In this document: positions 6,793 through 16,207 of the stretch, piece after piece
Position numbering within the stretch: the first letter of the stretch is position 1
Layout: every line of letters begins with the position of its first letter
Assembly: GCF_049310905.1 (NCBI RefSeq)
Contig: NZ_JBMEMN010000015.1
Location: 1-64,000 of the forward strand
Direction: 5' to 3'
Origin: Gudongella sp049310905
GTDB taxonomy: Bacteria > Bacillota > Clostridia > Tissierellales > Tissierellaceae
Length of the DNA: 64,000 bases
The notes under the pieces: generated by a model
What the model was told of the DNA's origin: nothing
Database searches by the model: none
The model's input: the letters and a program-made list of their open reading frames with translations, nothing else
Position numbers and translations under genes: made by a program

Positions 6793-7827
6793 ATGTCTTT
6801 GACATATAAGGATTCGGGAGTAGACAAGGAAGCTGGCTATAAAGAGGTACAGATGATAAAGAGTTTTATTAAAAAGACTCACATACCTGGAGTCCTATCT
6901 GATCTGGGAGGATTTTCAGGTCTTTTCCAATTGGACATTTCGGATATGAAGGAGCCGGTTTTGGTGTCTGGTACTGATGGCGTTGGAACAAAGCTTAAAT
7001 TGGCATTTATGATGGATAGACACGACACAATCGGGGAAGACTGTGTTGCAATGTGTGCCAATGACATCCTTTGCCAGGGAGCAAAACCTTTGTTTTTCCT
7101 GGACTATATAGCAACAGGTAAACTCCTTCCCGAAAAGATGGCAAGCATAGTTGAGGGAGTTGCCAACGGATGCGTCAAGGCAGGATGTGCCCTTGTAGGA
7201 GGAGAAACTGCAGAGATGCCAGGGTTCTATCAGGATGGTGAATACGATGTGGCAGGATTTGTCGTAGGTGCTGTAGATAAAAGCAGGATTATCACTGGCA
7301 AAGACATCGGATCTGGTGATGTGATTCTGGGGCTTCCATCAAGTGGTCTTCACAGTAACGGTTTTTCGCTTGTCAGAAAAATAGTATTTGAGAAAATGGG
7401 ATATTCTGTCGATACTTTTATCGATGAGCTAGATAAAACAATTGGTGAAGAGCTTATTGTACCAACCAGAATTTACAGCGAGCAGATTCTCCCATTAGTT
7501 GAAAAATTCAATATCAAGGGGCTAAGCCATATAACAGGTGGAGGTTTCCATGAAAATATTCCAAGGATTCTGCCAGAAGGATTAAAGGCAAAAGTGGATG
7601 CAAATGTAATAAAGACACCCAAAATATTTAATCTTCTCCAAGAATGGGGAGAGATTACAGATGAAGAAATGTATGGGACATTCAATATGGGCGTGGGAAT
7701 GGTTCTTGTTGCAGATCCTGAAGAAGCAGAAAAAATTGCACATTATCTTGTTGAACAAAATGATGAGTTCTACGTACTTGGAGAAGTGGTTCATGGTGAA
7801 AAGGGAGTAGAGTTATGCACAAAGTAA
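6793..7827 (+). CDS. purM: phosphoribosylformylglycinamidine cyclo-ligase (AIR synthetase)
   Basis: A 344-residue PurM, full length. It converts FGAM to AIR with ATP. Landmarks are LSDLGGFSGLF near residue 35, VSGTDGVGTKL near 58, ALVGGETAEMPGFY near 135 and LPSSGLHSNGFSL near 178. It lies 22 nt behind purF with an AGGAGG site. Its end overlaps the purN start by 13 nt, which suggests translational coupling. Confidence 0.96.
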   Translation: MSLTYKDSGVDKEAGYKEVQMIKSFIKKTHIPGVLSDLGGFSGLFQLDISDMKEPVLVSGTDGVGTKLKLAFMMDRHDTIGEDCVAMCANDILCQGAKPLFFLDYIATGKLLPEKMASIVEGVANGCVKAGCALVGGETAEMPGFYQDGEYDVAGFVVGAVDKSRIITGKDIGSGDVILGLPSSGLHSNGFSLVRKIVFEKMGYSVDTFIDELDKTIGEELIVPTRIYSEQILPLVEKFNIKGLSHITGGGFHENIPRILPEGLKAKVDANVIKTPKIFNLLQEWGEITDEEMYGTFNMGVGMVLVADPEEAEKIAHYLVEQNDEFYVLGEVVHGEKGVELCTK

Positions 7828-8444
7828 AAATTGGAGTTCTTGTTTCAGGAGGAGGTACCAATTTACAGGCTCTTATGGATGCTTGTGAAAACGGTGAAAT
7901 ATCTGGAGAAGTTGTCCTCGTGATTTCAAACAGGGAGGGTGTATATGCCCTTGAAAGAGCAGAGAAGATGAACATTCGAAACAAGTATTTAGATCCAAAA
8001 AAGTTTCCTGGTGAAGCATATGACAAGGAACTGCTGAGGAATCTTAAGGAAGAAGGAGTTGAGCTTGTCGTTCTTGCTGGCTACTTAAGGGTTCTTTCAC
8101 CTTTGTTTATAGAGGAGTTCAGAAACAGGATTATAAACATTCATCCATCTCTGATTCCAGATTTCTGTGGGAAGGGCTTTTACGGAGAAAGAGTTCACAA
8201 GGCAGTACTGGAATCCGGTGTAAAAAAGACCGGGGCAACTGTACATCTTGTGGATGAAGGCACAGACACCGGACCGATACTAATGCAGGAGTCTGTTCCG
8301 GTACTTATGGATGATACGGTTGAAACAATCCAGAAAAGGGTCCTGGAGGTGGAGCATAAAATTTTGGTGAAAGCTGTTGGTGACTGCTGTATCAGGATTG
8401 ATAATGAAAACATTGGAGGTAACGATGAAACGAGCGTTGATTAG
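7815..8444 (+). CDS. purN: phosphoribosylglycinamide formyltransferase (GART)
   Basis: A 209-residue 10-formyl-THF-dependent GAR transformylase. The N-terminal GVLVSGGGTNLQAL binds phosphate. The catalytic Asn-His-Asp set is visible in INIHPSLIP (about residue 105) and DEGTDTGPI (about 147). It overlaps purM by 13 nt and purH by 20 nt. The formyl donor would come from the fhs gene downstream. Confidence 0.95.
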   Translation: MHKVKIGVLVSGGGTNLQALMDACENGEISGEVVLVISNREGVYALERAEKMNIRNKYLDPKKFPGEAYDKELLRNLKEEGVELVVLAGYLRVLSPLFIEEFRNRIINIHPSLIPDFCGKGFYGERVHKAVLESGVKKTGATVHLVDEGTDTGPILMQESVPVLMDDTVETIQKRVLEVEHKILVKAVGDCCIRIDNENIGGNDETSVD

Positions 8445-9957
8445 TGTTTACGATAAAACAGGAATAATTGAATTTGTGGAAAACCTGGTCCAGATGGACT
8501 GGGAAATAATATCCACAGGTGGGACCTACAGGCTTTTATCAGAAAATGGAATCAAGGTAAAGGAAGTGGATGAAATTACCAAGTTTCCTGAAATACTTGA
8601 TGGCAGGGTAAAGACATTGAACCCCAGAATACATGGCGGGATTTTGTTTCAAAGAGATAATGAGGAACATAGAAGGGTTATTGAAGAGCTTGGAATTTTC
8701 CCGATTCATATGGTTGTAAACAACCTTTACCCCTTTGAGGAGACCGTAAAAAAAGATGGAGTCACCCTGGAAGATGCAATTGAGAACATCGATATCGGTG
8801 GACCTTCAATGATTAGGGCAGCAGCAAAGAATTTTCAGGATGTTACTGTTGTAATTGACCCGGTTGACTATAACCAGGTTCTTCTTGAGCTGAAACAAAA
8901 CGGAGATACAAAACCTGAAACGAGACTTGAACTGGCAAGAAAGGTATTCAATTACACAGCCTACTACGATGCACTTATTGCAAACTATTTCAACGATCTC
9001 TGCCAGGAGACCTTCCCACAATATCTTACTTTGCCCTACAAGAAAAGAGATCAGCTGAGATATGGTGAAAATCCACATCAGAAGGCTGCCTTTTACTCTG
9101 ACTACAATCAAACAGAAGGTACAATATCAGGGGCAAAACAGCTTCATGGAAAAGAACTATCCTTCAACAATATAAATGATTCAAACGGAGCAATATCAAT
9201 TATCAAGGAATTTCAGGAGCCTGCTGCAATTGCTGTTAAACATGGTAATCCTTGCGGGGCAGGAATTGGCAATGATATTGTGGAAGCATTTGAAAAGGCA
9301 TATGAGTCCGATACAGAATCCATATTTGGCGGGATCATAGCTCTAAACAGAGAGGTGACTCTGAAGCTTGCAGAAAGGTTGTCAAAGATATTTCTTGAAA
9401 TAATCATTGCTCCTTCATTCTCAGAGGAAGCCCTTGAGTTACTTAAAGAGAAAAAAAATATTAGACTGCTTCAAATATCTGAAATTATGGACACACATTA
9501 CACCAAGCCCATGGCCAAACAGGTTGAAGGTGGAATGCTCTACCAGGAAAGAAACAAGGAGCTGCTTCAGAATGATATGGAAATTGTTACTGAAAGATTT
9601 CCTGAGGAAGACGAACTGGATGATATGGTATTTGCATGGAAGATTGCCAAGCATATTTCCTCAAATGGTGTAGTAATTGTTAAGAATGGTGCAACACTTG
9701 GAATTGGTCTTGGAGAGGTCAATCGGTTTTGGGCTGTTCAAAAGGCAGTTGAAAGAGCAGGTGTAGAAGCAAAGGGAGCTGTTCTTGCTTCTGATGGCTT
9801 CTTCCCATTCAAGGATTCCATCGAGGCTCTTGCAAAGGCGGGTATAGAAGCGGTTATTCAGCCGGGAGGTTCAGTAAGGGATTCAGAGGTTGTAAAAGAA
9901 GCAGATATGAACCAGATGTCCATGGTATTTACGGGGATGAGACATTTTAGACACTAG
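8425..9957 (+). CDS. purH: bifunctional AICAR transformylase / IMP cyclohydrolase
   Basis: A 510-residue PurH catalysing the last two steps to IMP. The N-terminal MGS-like domain begins MKRALISVYDKTG and includes GGTYRLLSENG. The C-terminal transformylase domain has LRYGENPHQ (about residue 212) and the catalytic KHGNPCGAG (about 271). The frame is open upstream, but the ATG at 8425 with GGAGG 5 nt before it gives the canonical N-terminus and a 20-nt overlap with purN. Confidence 0.95.
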   Translation: MKRALISVYDKTGIIEFVENLVQMDWEIISTGGTYRLLSENGIKVKEVDEITKFPEILDGRVKTLNPRIHGGILFQRDNEEHRRVIEELGIFPIHMVVNNLYPFEETVKKDGVTLEDAIENIDIGGPSMIRAAAKNFQDVTVVIDPVDYNQVLLELKQNGDTKPETRLELARKVFNYTAYYDALIANYFNDLCQETFPQYLTLPYKKRDQLRYGENPHQKAAFYSDYNQTEGTISGAKQLHGKELSFNNINDSNGAISIIKEFQEPAAIAVKHGNPCGAGIGNDIVEAFEKAYESDTESIFGGIIALNREVTLKLAERLSKIFLEIIIAPSFSEEALELLKEKKNIRLLQISEIMDTHYTKPMAKQVEGGMLYQERNKELLQNDMEIVTERFPEEDELDDMVFAWKIAKHISSNGVVIVKNGATLGIGLGEVNRFWAVQKAVERAGVEAKGAVLASDGFFPFKDSIEALAKAGIEAVIQPGGSVRDSEVVKEADMNQMSMVFTGMRHFRH

Positions 9958-9968
9958 GAGGGGATTGT

Positions 9969-11222
9969 ATGAGGGTATTGGTAATTGGTAGCGGTGGTAG
10001 AGAGCATGCGTTGTGCTGGAAGCTGGAGCAATCTGAGAAGGTAAAGGAGCTTTACTGTGCACCTGGAAATGGTGGAACATCCCTTGTGGCTACAAATGTT
10101 TCCATTCAATCTAATGACCTGGAAAGGCTTCTTGAGTTTTCGAAGGCGAATGAAATCGACCTTGTCATAGTAGGGCCAGAGGAACCGCTGGTACTTGGTA
10201 TCAAAGATATGTTTGAAGAAGAGGGAATCAACGTATTTGGTCCCGATGCATTCAGTGCAAAACTCGAAGGAAGCAAGGATTTTGCCAAGGAATTTATGAT
10301 AAGGCATGGGATTCCCACTGCAAAATACAAGAGTTACACCAATTACAATGCAGCGGTTGAAGGCTTGAAAGACTTCTCCTATCCACTTGTTATAAAAGCT
10401 GATGGATTGTGCCTTGGTAAGGGAGTAGTAATATGTGAAGATAGAGAGATTGCGATTCAGACCCTTAAGGAAGTGCTTCTGGACAGAATATTTGGTGATG
10501 AAGGTCAAAAGGTAGTAATTGAGGAATTTCTGTACGGTACGGAAGCGTCACTTCTCTGCTTCGTATCACATAACAGACTGTTTCCCATGGAAAGTGCGAA
10601 GGACTACAAACAGATTTTTGAAGATGATCAAGGACCAAACACCGGTGGAGTAGGATGCTATTCTCCTAGCCCTCTTTTTACGGAAGACTTCAACGAGAAG
10701 GTTAGAAAAGATGTTCTGGGGAAAATCCAGACAGGTCTGGATAAAGATGGGCACGACTTCACAGGCATTCTTTTTATTGGTTTTATGATAACTGATGGTC
10801 AGCCGAAGGTACTTGAGTTCAATGTTAGGTTTGGAGACCCTGAGACAGAGGTTGTAATTCCAAGATTAGAGACTGACTTAGTTGATATATTTATCCACTC
10901 AATAGTGGGTGATCTTGCTTCTGAACATATGAAATGGTCTGAAGAGGCATGCATGACCGTTGTTCTTACTTCGGGAGGATATCCAGGCTATTATAAAAAA
11001 GGTCATAGAATATATGGATTGCCATATGAAAATGATGAAATAATGGTATTTCACAATGGAACAAAAAAAGATGGAGACCATTTTGCAACAAACGGAGGGA
11101 GAGTACTATCAGTTACTGCTCTCGGAAAGATGGAGGATGCAAGAAGGAAAGTATACGACGCAATAGAAGAAATCTCATTCAAAGACATGGGATACAGGCG
11201 AGACATTGGCTTATTCAGGTAG
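9969..11222 (+). CDS. purD: phosphoribosylamine-glycine ligase (GAR synthetase)
   Basis: A 417-residue ATP-grasp enzyme that couples phosphoribosylamine with glycine. It opens with VLVIGSGGREHALCWKL, contains GPEEPLVLGI near residue 63, the ATP-grasp core ADGLCLGKGVV near 140 and EFNVRFGDPETE near 285. It is the last gene of the purine operon, 11 nt after purH. purL, purQ, purS, purK, purB and purA are not in the window. Confidence 0.95.
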   Translation: MRVLVIGSGGREHALCWKLEQSEKVKELYCAPGNGGTSLVATNVSIQSNDLERLLEFSKANEIDLVIVGPEEPLVLGIKDMFEEEGINVFGPDAFSAKLEGSKDFAKEFMIRHGIPTAKYKSYTNYNAAVEGLKDFSYPLVIKADGLCLGKGVVICEDREIAIQTLKEVLLDRIFGDEGQKVVIEEFLYGTEASLLCFVSHNRLFPMESAKDYKQIFEDDQGPNTGGVGCYSPSPLFTEDFNEKVRKDVLGKIQTGLDKDGHDFTGILFIGFMITDGQPKVLEFNVRFGDPETEVVIPRLETDLVDIFIHSIVGDLASEHMKWSEEACMTVVLTSGGYPGYYKKGHRIYGLPYENDEIMVFHNGTKKDGDHFATNGGRVLSVTALGKMEDARRKVYDAIEEISFKDMGYRRDIGLFR

Positions 11223-11270
11223 CTAGAGAATTATTTAACAATTAAAAATATTTTAAATTTGGCTCATATC

Positions 11271-11279
11271 TGTTATAAT
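11271..11279 (+). promoter_or_regulatory. extended -10 promoter of fhs
   Basis: TGT followed by TATAAT (11274-11279) forms an extended -10; no good -35 lies upstream. It is about 118 nt before the fhs start. No terminator hairpin was recognised between purD and this point, so some read-through from the purine operon is possible. Confidence 0.5.
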
Positions 11280-11396
11280 GGTACACAGTATGAGCTTTTT
11301 CCATTCCAAATTACAAAAAAATCCAACTATATTTTTATATCCTTAGGGGTATAAATAAAAGAGTTGGAGATACTACAATTAAGAGGAGGAATTTAC

Positions 11397-13067
11397 TTGA
11401 AAACAGATGTTCAGATAGCACAGGAAGCAAAGATGATCCCTATAAAGGATGTAGCAGCAGACTTAGGCATTGGAGAAGATGACATAGTAAATTACGGTAA
11501 ATACAAGGCAAAGATCTCTTTGGATGTGTTTGAGAAGTTCAAGGACAAGCCAGATGGGAAATTGGTACTTGTAACAGCAATCAACCCTACTCCAGCAGGA
11601 GAGGGAAAAACAACTACCAATATCGGCCTTTCAATGGGACTGAACCAAATTGGTAAAAAGACTGTAACGGCACTTAGAGAGCCTTCACTTGGACCAAGCT
11701 TCGGTATTAAAGGTGGAGCAGCTGGTGGTGGATACGCTCAGGTGGTACCTATGGAGGATATAAACCTTCACTTTACAGGAGACTTCCACGCAATCACAAC
11801 AGCAAACAACCTTATTTCAGCACTTCTTGACAATCATATTCACCAAGGAAACAAGCTTGGTATCGACCCAAGAAGAATTGTATGGAAAAGAGTTATGGAC
11901 ATGAACGACAGAGCATTAAGAAGCGTTGTAGTAGGACTTGGTGGAAAGCCTAATGGTATGCCAAGAGAAGATGGCTTCGACATATCAGTTGCATCTGAAA
12001 TCATGGCCATATTCTGTCTTGCAGAGGATCTTGAAGACCTTAAAAAGAGAGTAAGTGAAGTGATTGTAGCATACAAATTCGATGGAAGTCCAGTATATGC
12101 AAAAGACCTTAATGCTCAAGGTGCAGTTGCACTTCTATTGAGAGATGCAATTGCTCCTAACCTTGTACAAACACTTGAAAATACACCTGCATTGATCCAC
12201 GGTGGACCATTTGCGAACATAGCCCATGGATGCAACTCAATGCTCGCAACTAAACTAGGGCTGAAAGTTGCTGACTACACAGTTACAGAAGCAGGATTCG
12301 GAGCTGACCTTGGAGCTGAAAAGTTCTTTGATATCAAAGCCAGATTCGGTAATCTTAAGCCAGATGCAGCTGTAATAGTTGCAACAGTAAGGGCACTTAA
12401 GCATCATGGTGGAGCTAAGAAAGATGAATTAGGAACAGAAAATCTTGATTATTTGTCAAAAGGATTTAAAAATCTTGAAAAGCACATAGAAAACGTTAAA
12501 AAATTTGGAGTTCCAGCTGTTGTTGCAGTAAACAACTTCCCAACGGACACTCAGGCAGAGCTTGATTTCGTATTGAACAAGTGTGAAGAGCTTGGAGCAA
12601 CTGCCGTACTTTCAGAAGTATGGGCAAAAGGTGGAGAAGGTGGAGTAGCACTTGCCAAGAAGGTAGTGGAAGTTGTAGAAAAAGGCGAAGCCAACTTCAA
12701 GCCTCTTTATGATGTAAATGATACGATAACAGAAAAAATTGAAACTATCGCCAGAGAAGTATATGGAGCAGATGGCGTGGACTATTCAAATAAGTGCTTA
12801 AAGCAAATTGGCGAGATTGCAAGACTTGGATTTGACAAGATGCCGATCTGTATGGCTAAAACACAGTATTCACTATCAGATGATCCTTTATTGCTAGGAA
12901 GACCTGAAGGATTTAGAATAACAGTAAAAGACATTAAAGTATCAAAGGGAGCAGGATTCCTAGTAGCTCTTACAGGAGATATTATGACAATGCCTGGACT
13001 TCCAAAGGTTCCTTCAGCTGATAGTATAGACATTCTTGAGTCAGGTGAGATAGTAGGATTATTCTAG
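11397..13067 (+). CDS. fhs: formate-tetrahydrofolate ligase
   Basis: A 556-residue FTHFS, the usual length. The P-loop region ITAINPTPAGEGKTTTN (about residue 60) and GIKGGAAGGGYAQVVPMEDINLHFTGD (from about 105) are hallmarks. It makes 10-formyl-THF from formate, ATP and THF, or runs in reverse to yield ATP from one-carbon units in fermenters. The TTG start at 11397 has a GAGGAGGA site 6 nt upstream and gives the family N-terminus; an upstream in-frame ATG lacks a site. It sits next to the formyl-THF-using purN and purH. Confidence 0.95.
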   Translation: MKTDVQIAQEAKMIPIKDVAADLGIGEDDIVNYGKYKAKISLDVFEKFKDKPDGKLVLVTAINPTPAGEGKTTTNIGLSMGLNQIGKKTVTALREPSLGPSFGIKGGAAGGGYAQVVPMEDINLHFTGDFHAITTANNLISALLDNHIHQGNKLGIDPRRIVWKRVMDMNDRALRSVVVGLGGKPNGMPREDGFDISVASEIMAIFCLAEDLEDLKKRVSEVIVAYKFDGSPVYAKDLNAQGAVALLLRDAIAPNLVQTLENTPALIHGGPFANIAHGCNSMLATKLGLKVADYTVTEAGFGADLGAEKFFDIKARFGNLKPDAAVIVATVRALKHHGGAKKDELGTENLDYLSKGFKNLEKHIENVKKFGVPAVVAVNNFPTDTQAELDFVLNKCEELGATAVLSEVWAKGGEGGVALAKKVVEVVEKGEANFKPLYDVNDTITEKIETIAREVYGADGVDYSNKCLKQIGEIARLGFDKMPICMAKTQYSLSDDPLLLGRPEGFRITVKDIKVSKGAGFLVALTGDIMTMPGLPKVPSADSIDILESGEIVGLF

Positions 13068-13077
13068 ATAAAAAATT

Positions 13078-13104
13078 AGCTGGGTGAAAATCCCAGCTTT
13101 TTAT
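13078..13104 (+). terminator. rho-independent terminator of fhs
   Basis: AGCTGGG (13078-13084) pairs with CCCAGCT (13092-13098) and is followed by five T. It lies 10 nt after the fhs stop. Confidence 0.85.
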
Positions 13105-13166
13105 TTACAAGTTCACTTTTATACGCTAATATATAAGTAAATTAAATCAAGATAGGAGAGGATGAA

Positions 13167-13472
13167 ATGGACTATAATTCTAAAATCAGGAGTAAGCAGG
13201 CAGATAGCTTGTTTGAAGCCGTATTACAGCTGGAAACAATGGATGAGTGTTATCGGTTTTTTGAAGATATTTGTACAATAAAGGAAGTGCAAGCTATTGC
13301 ACAAAGACTTGAAGTTGCGAAACTATTGAAGGCAAACAAGACCTATAATGAAATTGAAGAGGAAACAGGCGCTTCAACTGCAACCATCAGTCGTATCAAC
13401 AGATCCTTAAACTACGGAGCAGATGGTTACAAGATTGTATTCGAAAAACTTGGATTAATTGAAAAGGAATAG
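13167..13472 (+). CDS. yerC: YerC/YecD family TrpR-like regulator
   Basis: A 101-residue protein of the YerC/YecD family, related to the Trp repressor. It is all-helical with a C-terminal helix-turn-helix (YNEIEEETGASTATISRINR, about residues 60-79). The family is thought to bind DNA; its targets are not established. The ATG has a GGAGAGG site. The gene stands alone between two terminators. Confidence 0.85.
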   Translation: MDYNSKIRSKQADSLFEAVLQLETMDECYRFFEDICTIKEVQAIAQRLEVAKLLKANKTYNEIEEETGASTATISRINRSLNYGADGYKIVFEKLGLIEKE

Positions 13473-13475
13473 TTT

Positions 13476-13505
13476 AAAAGGATTTCTCTGTTGAGAAATC
13501 CTTTT
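13476..13505. terminator. bidirectional terminator between yerC and the GDPD gene
   Basis: A perfect 13-bp hairpin (AAAAGGATTTCTC / GAGAAATCCTTTT) with a 4-nt loop. The A-run on one side and T-run on the other let it serve both converging genes. Confidence 0.88.
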
Positions 13506-13511
13506 CCTGTT

Positions 13512-14321
13512 TCATTCTGGAATAAAGCTATCAAAGATTAATAGATCGAACATACCTTTATTTTTATCCAGTTCCTCTTGGGACTTCAGAGTATAGGCAG
13601 CTGTTATGGCCTTAAAGACTTTCCTGTTAATAATCAGTGATGGATTGTTTCTGTAATGGTGGTTATAGGCAATGAAGTCGGGCTTTACAAGAAAATTCAA
13701 TAGAAGGTATTGAAGAGAGATGTTAAGAAGCAATCCTTTCTTTCCATCCTTCAAATGATTTGTGGACAACTGTCCCCTGATGACGGAGGGTCTATTTTTT
13801 TTGTACCAAATCATAAGGACTGGATTAAAGGACTCAACCATATAATGACCTCTATATCTGTCAAGGATAGGAGCCACAATTTCACATATGCTTGAATCTC
13901 GACCTTGATCTTTTTTTAACTCAACAATTGCAGGTACTTTGCCATCAATGACGTCCAAGACTTGATAAAGGGTAGGTATTTCTTCATTTGACTCAAACAA
14001 CTGGATTTCCTGAAGTTCTTTAAAGGTCATTTCAGTTACCAGCCCATCGACACCTGATATTCTGCGAAGTTTGTTGTCATGAACGACAACTGGAATTTTA
14101 TCTTTTGTCAGTCGAACATCAAATTCAACCCCGTATCCATTCTGGACAGCGCTATTGATAGCCTTAAGGGAGTTCTCAGGGGTATCAGCTTTGTTATCGA
14201 ACAAACCCCTGTGCGCATAGTATCTTCCCAGGAAGGGATCAAAAATTTTTCCATCAGGATTAGCAGGCTTGATTGCATAAAGGTACAAAGCCAGCAATCC
14301 TCCTACTATTGCAATAAACAT
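13512..14321 (-). CDS. glycerophosphodiester phosphodiesterase, membrane-anchored
   Basis: A 269-residue protein with an N-terminal hydrophobic segment (residues 1-17) and a GDPD TIM-barrel domain. The catalytic and metal-binding set is visible: AHRGLFDNKADTPENSL (about residue 36) and EFDVRLTKDKIPVVVHD (about 66). It should hydrolyse glycerophosphodiesters or lipid head groups at the membrane. It follows the MFS gene by 11 nt on the minus strand and has an AGGAGG site. Confidence 0.88.
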   Translation of the reverse strand: MFIAIVGGLLALYLYAIKPANPDGKIFDPFLGRYYAHRGLFDNKADTPENSLKAINSAVQNGYGVEFDVRLTKDKIPVVVHDNKLRRISGVDGLVTEMTFKELQEIQLFESNEEIPTLYQVLDVIDGKVPAIVELKKDQGRDSSICEIVAPILDRYRGHYMVESFNPVLMIWYKKNRPSVIRGQLSTNHLKDGKKGLLLNISLQYLLLNFLVKPDFIAYNHHYRNNPSLIINRKVFKAITAAYTLKSQEELDKNKGMFDLLIFDSFIPE

Positions 14322-14332
14322 GAAATCCTCCT

Positions 14333-15616
14333 TTAGTCTTCAACATCAAAATTATCTAGTGAACTGCCCTTCTTTGGTGGCTTGGAATCCCCGTGTTTAA
14401 CCATAAGCATGGTAAGTAGGGACGCCAGGGAGAAAAACACGGAGTATGGGAATAGTGTTCTGTATCCAACAGTTTCAAGGAAAAATCCGGACAGAATCGG
14501 TGTGAAAATCTGTGCAGACATTGAAAAAGTGTAGTAGAGACCTGTATATTTTCCGACATCAGCACTTTTACTCATTTCCACAACCATTGGATATGAGTTT
14601 ACACTTATGGCAGCCCATCCAATTCCGGTTAGTGCAAATACTGCATTTATAACAGGAGAGTATTCAATAAACAAATATCCAAGAAAGTAAGATGTGCTCA
14701 TAAGGGTAATCCCTGCAATTATGGTCTTTTTTCTACCAACTTTACTTGCGATAATTCCAATTGGAATGTAGCTTAGTATTGCAGCGCCTGTGGCAACCAG
14801 AAGTGCATTTGCAAAGCTTCCGCCTTGGAGTCCCCAGACCCTTCCGGCATACCTTGAAAATGCTGTAGTAACAGCATTATATGCGGTAAACCAAAGGAAT
14901 ATTGATGCCAGTATAAAATAAAGACTTCTTTTAACATCAGCAGGCATTTCATCGCTGCCACTGCCGTTTGTCTCTTCATCTTCAAGATCTTGAGAATCAT
15001 TGAACTCCTTCATCTCTTCAGACAATCTTTTTTCCTTGATTGTCTTAACAAGAACAGTGACTGAGAAGACCATTAAGAGCGCTATGACCAGAAAAACACT
15101 GAAATAGCTTGGATTAGGCTTGTCAGGAACAAGAAGTGATATTACTGCAAGTGCAAAAATTGCACCTACTGCACCCATAAGATTTATAATTGCGTTTGCC
15201 TTACTGCGCAATGGCTTAGGTGTAAGGTCTGGCATCAAGGCAACAGCTGGTGACCTGTACGTGCTCATAAAGAGAAGTACAGCTCCAAGAGAAACAAAAA
15301 ACAAGGGAAAGCTGCCAAGATTACTTGATATTGGAATCAAAAGCATAAAGGAAACAGCACCAATGGTTCCAAGAACTATAAAAGGGGTTCTTTTTCCAAA
15401 GCGTGTATCCACCCTGTCAGAAAAGGCTCCAAAAATTGGCAGCAGAAAAAGTGCCAAAAGATTATCCATAGCCATAATTGTGCCTGTAAAAGTTTCCCCG
15501 ACTCCAAAGGTGTTCTGAAGAATCAAGGGAATGATATTGTCGTATAGTTGCCAGAATGAAGAAATTGATAGGAAAGCAAGACCGATAAAGAATGTTCGCC
15601 TGGTGTTCAGTTTCAA
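14333..15616 (-). CDS. MFS transporter, probable sugar/cation symporter type
   Basis: A 427-residue major-facilitator protein with about 12 membrane segments and an acidic cytoplasmic loop (about residues 205-225, rich in Glu and Asp). The motif GAFSDRVDTRFGKRTPF after the second segment resembles the GPH/SLC45-like branch that includes sugar symporters. The substrate is unknown. The start is TTG with a GGGAGGTG site. The GDPD gene is co-transcribed, so a glycerophosphodiester or polyol substrate is possible. Confidence 0.78.
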   Translation of the reverse strand: MKLNTRRTFFIGLAFLSISSFWQLYDNIIPLILQNTFGVGETFTGTIMAMDNLLALFLLPIFGAFSDRVDTRFGKRTPFIVLGTIGAVSFMLLIPISSNLGSFPLFFVSLGAVLLFMSTYRSPAVALMPDLTPKPLRSKANAIINLMGAVGAIFALAVISLLVPDKPNPSYFSVFLVIALLMVFSVTVLVKTIKEKRLSEEMKEFNDSQDLEDEETNGSGSDEMPADVKRSLYFILASIFLWFTAYNAVTTAFSRYAGRVWGLQGGSFANALLVATGAAILSYIPIGIIASKVGRKKTIIAGITLMSTSYFLGYLFIEYSPVINAVFALTGIGWAAISVNSYPMVVEMSKSADVGKYTGLYYTFSMSAQIFTPILSGFFLETVGYRTLFPYSVFFSLASLLTMLMVKHGDSKPPKKGSSLDNFDVED

Positions 15617-15634
15617 GTTAGCACCTCCCTGATT

Positions 15635-15653
15635 TGTATAATTAGATTATACA
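15635..15653 (-). promoter_or_regulatory. operator palindrome over the -10 of the MFS promoter
   Basis: A perfect inverted repeat, TGTATAAT and ATTATACA with a 3-bp centre. The minus-strand -10 TATAAT (15646-15651) is embedded in one arm, so a bound dimeric repressor would block RNA polymerase. The MarR-like gene about 120 bp away is one candidate binder. Confidence 0.55.
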
Positions 15654-15702
15654 GCATTTGGAGAGACTTTGAATTATTTTGTTGATAATCAATAATATTT
15701 AA

Positions 15703-15760
15703 TTGAAATTGACCAGTATCATGATATAATTAATAGTGTTAACAATTAATAGTATTAACT
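15703..15760 (+). promoter_or_regulatory. promoter and direct-repeat operator of the marR-ABC operon
   Basis: TTGAAA (15703-15708), 16 bp, TATAAT (15725-15730) with an extended TGA. Immediately downstream lie two 13-bp direct repeats, TAATAGTGTTAAC (15731-15743) and TAATAGTATTAAC (15747-15759), 16 bp apart and over the expected start site. Autoregulation by the MarR product is likely by analogy with the family. Confidence 0.65.
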
Positions 15761-15773
15761 ATGGAGGTATGAA

Positions 15774-16193
15774 ATGGATGATTATAAACTTAAAAACCAG
15801 CTAATTGAGGCACTTGGAAAGGTTTACTACATGGAGGCTTTCTCCCAGCTTGTGGAATTTCTTCAAGGGGAACTCTATGTCCTATATTACCTTGCTACCA
15901 GGGATGAAGAAGAAACCAGCCCTTCAGAAATCAGTGAAAGACTACATATGTCCAGGCCAAGGGCTACAGCTACTCTTACAACACTAAGAAAGAAGGGATT
16001 TGTTGTTACCAAGGCAAATGAAGTGGACAGAAGAAGAGTTGATGTGATGATAACAAGGAAGGGCAAGGAGCATCTGGAAAGGAAGAAGAATGCAGTAAAT
16101 GAGAATCTCGATATTTTCATTAAAGAAATAGGTGAAGATGAAGCACTTGACCTTATTAGAATTATCAATAAATCAGCAGGCCTTATGGAGTAA
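15774..16193 (+). CDS. MarR family transcriptional regulator
   Basis: A 139-residue winged-helix protein. The recognition region SEISERLHMSRPRATATLTTLRKKGFV (about residues 48-74) and the wing with VDRRRVDVMIT are typical. MarR proteins usually repress neighbouring efflux genes and release DNA on binding a small molecule. It has a GGAGG site, a repeat operator in front, and is followed after 14 nt by ABC exporter genes. Confidence 0.88.
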   Translation: MDDYKLKNQLIEALGKVYYMEAFSQLVEFLQGELYVLYYLATRDEEETSPSEISERLHMSRPRATATLTTLRKKGFVVTKANEVDRRRVDVMITRKGKEHLERKKNAVNENLDIFIKEIGEDEALDLIRIINKSAGLME

Positions 16194-16207
16194 GAGAGGA
16201 GTATTTG

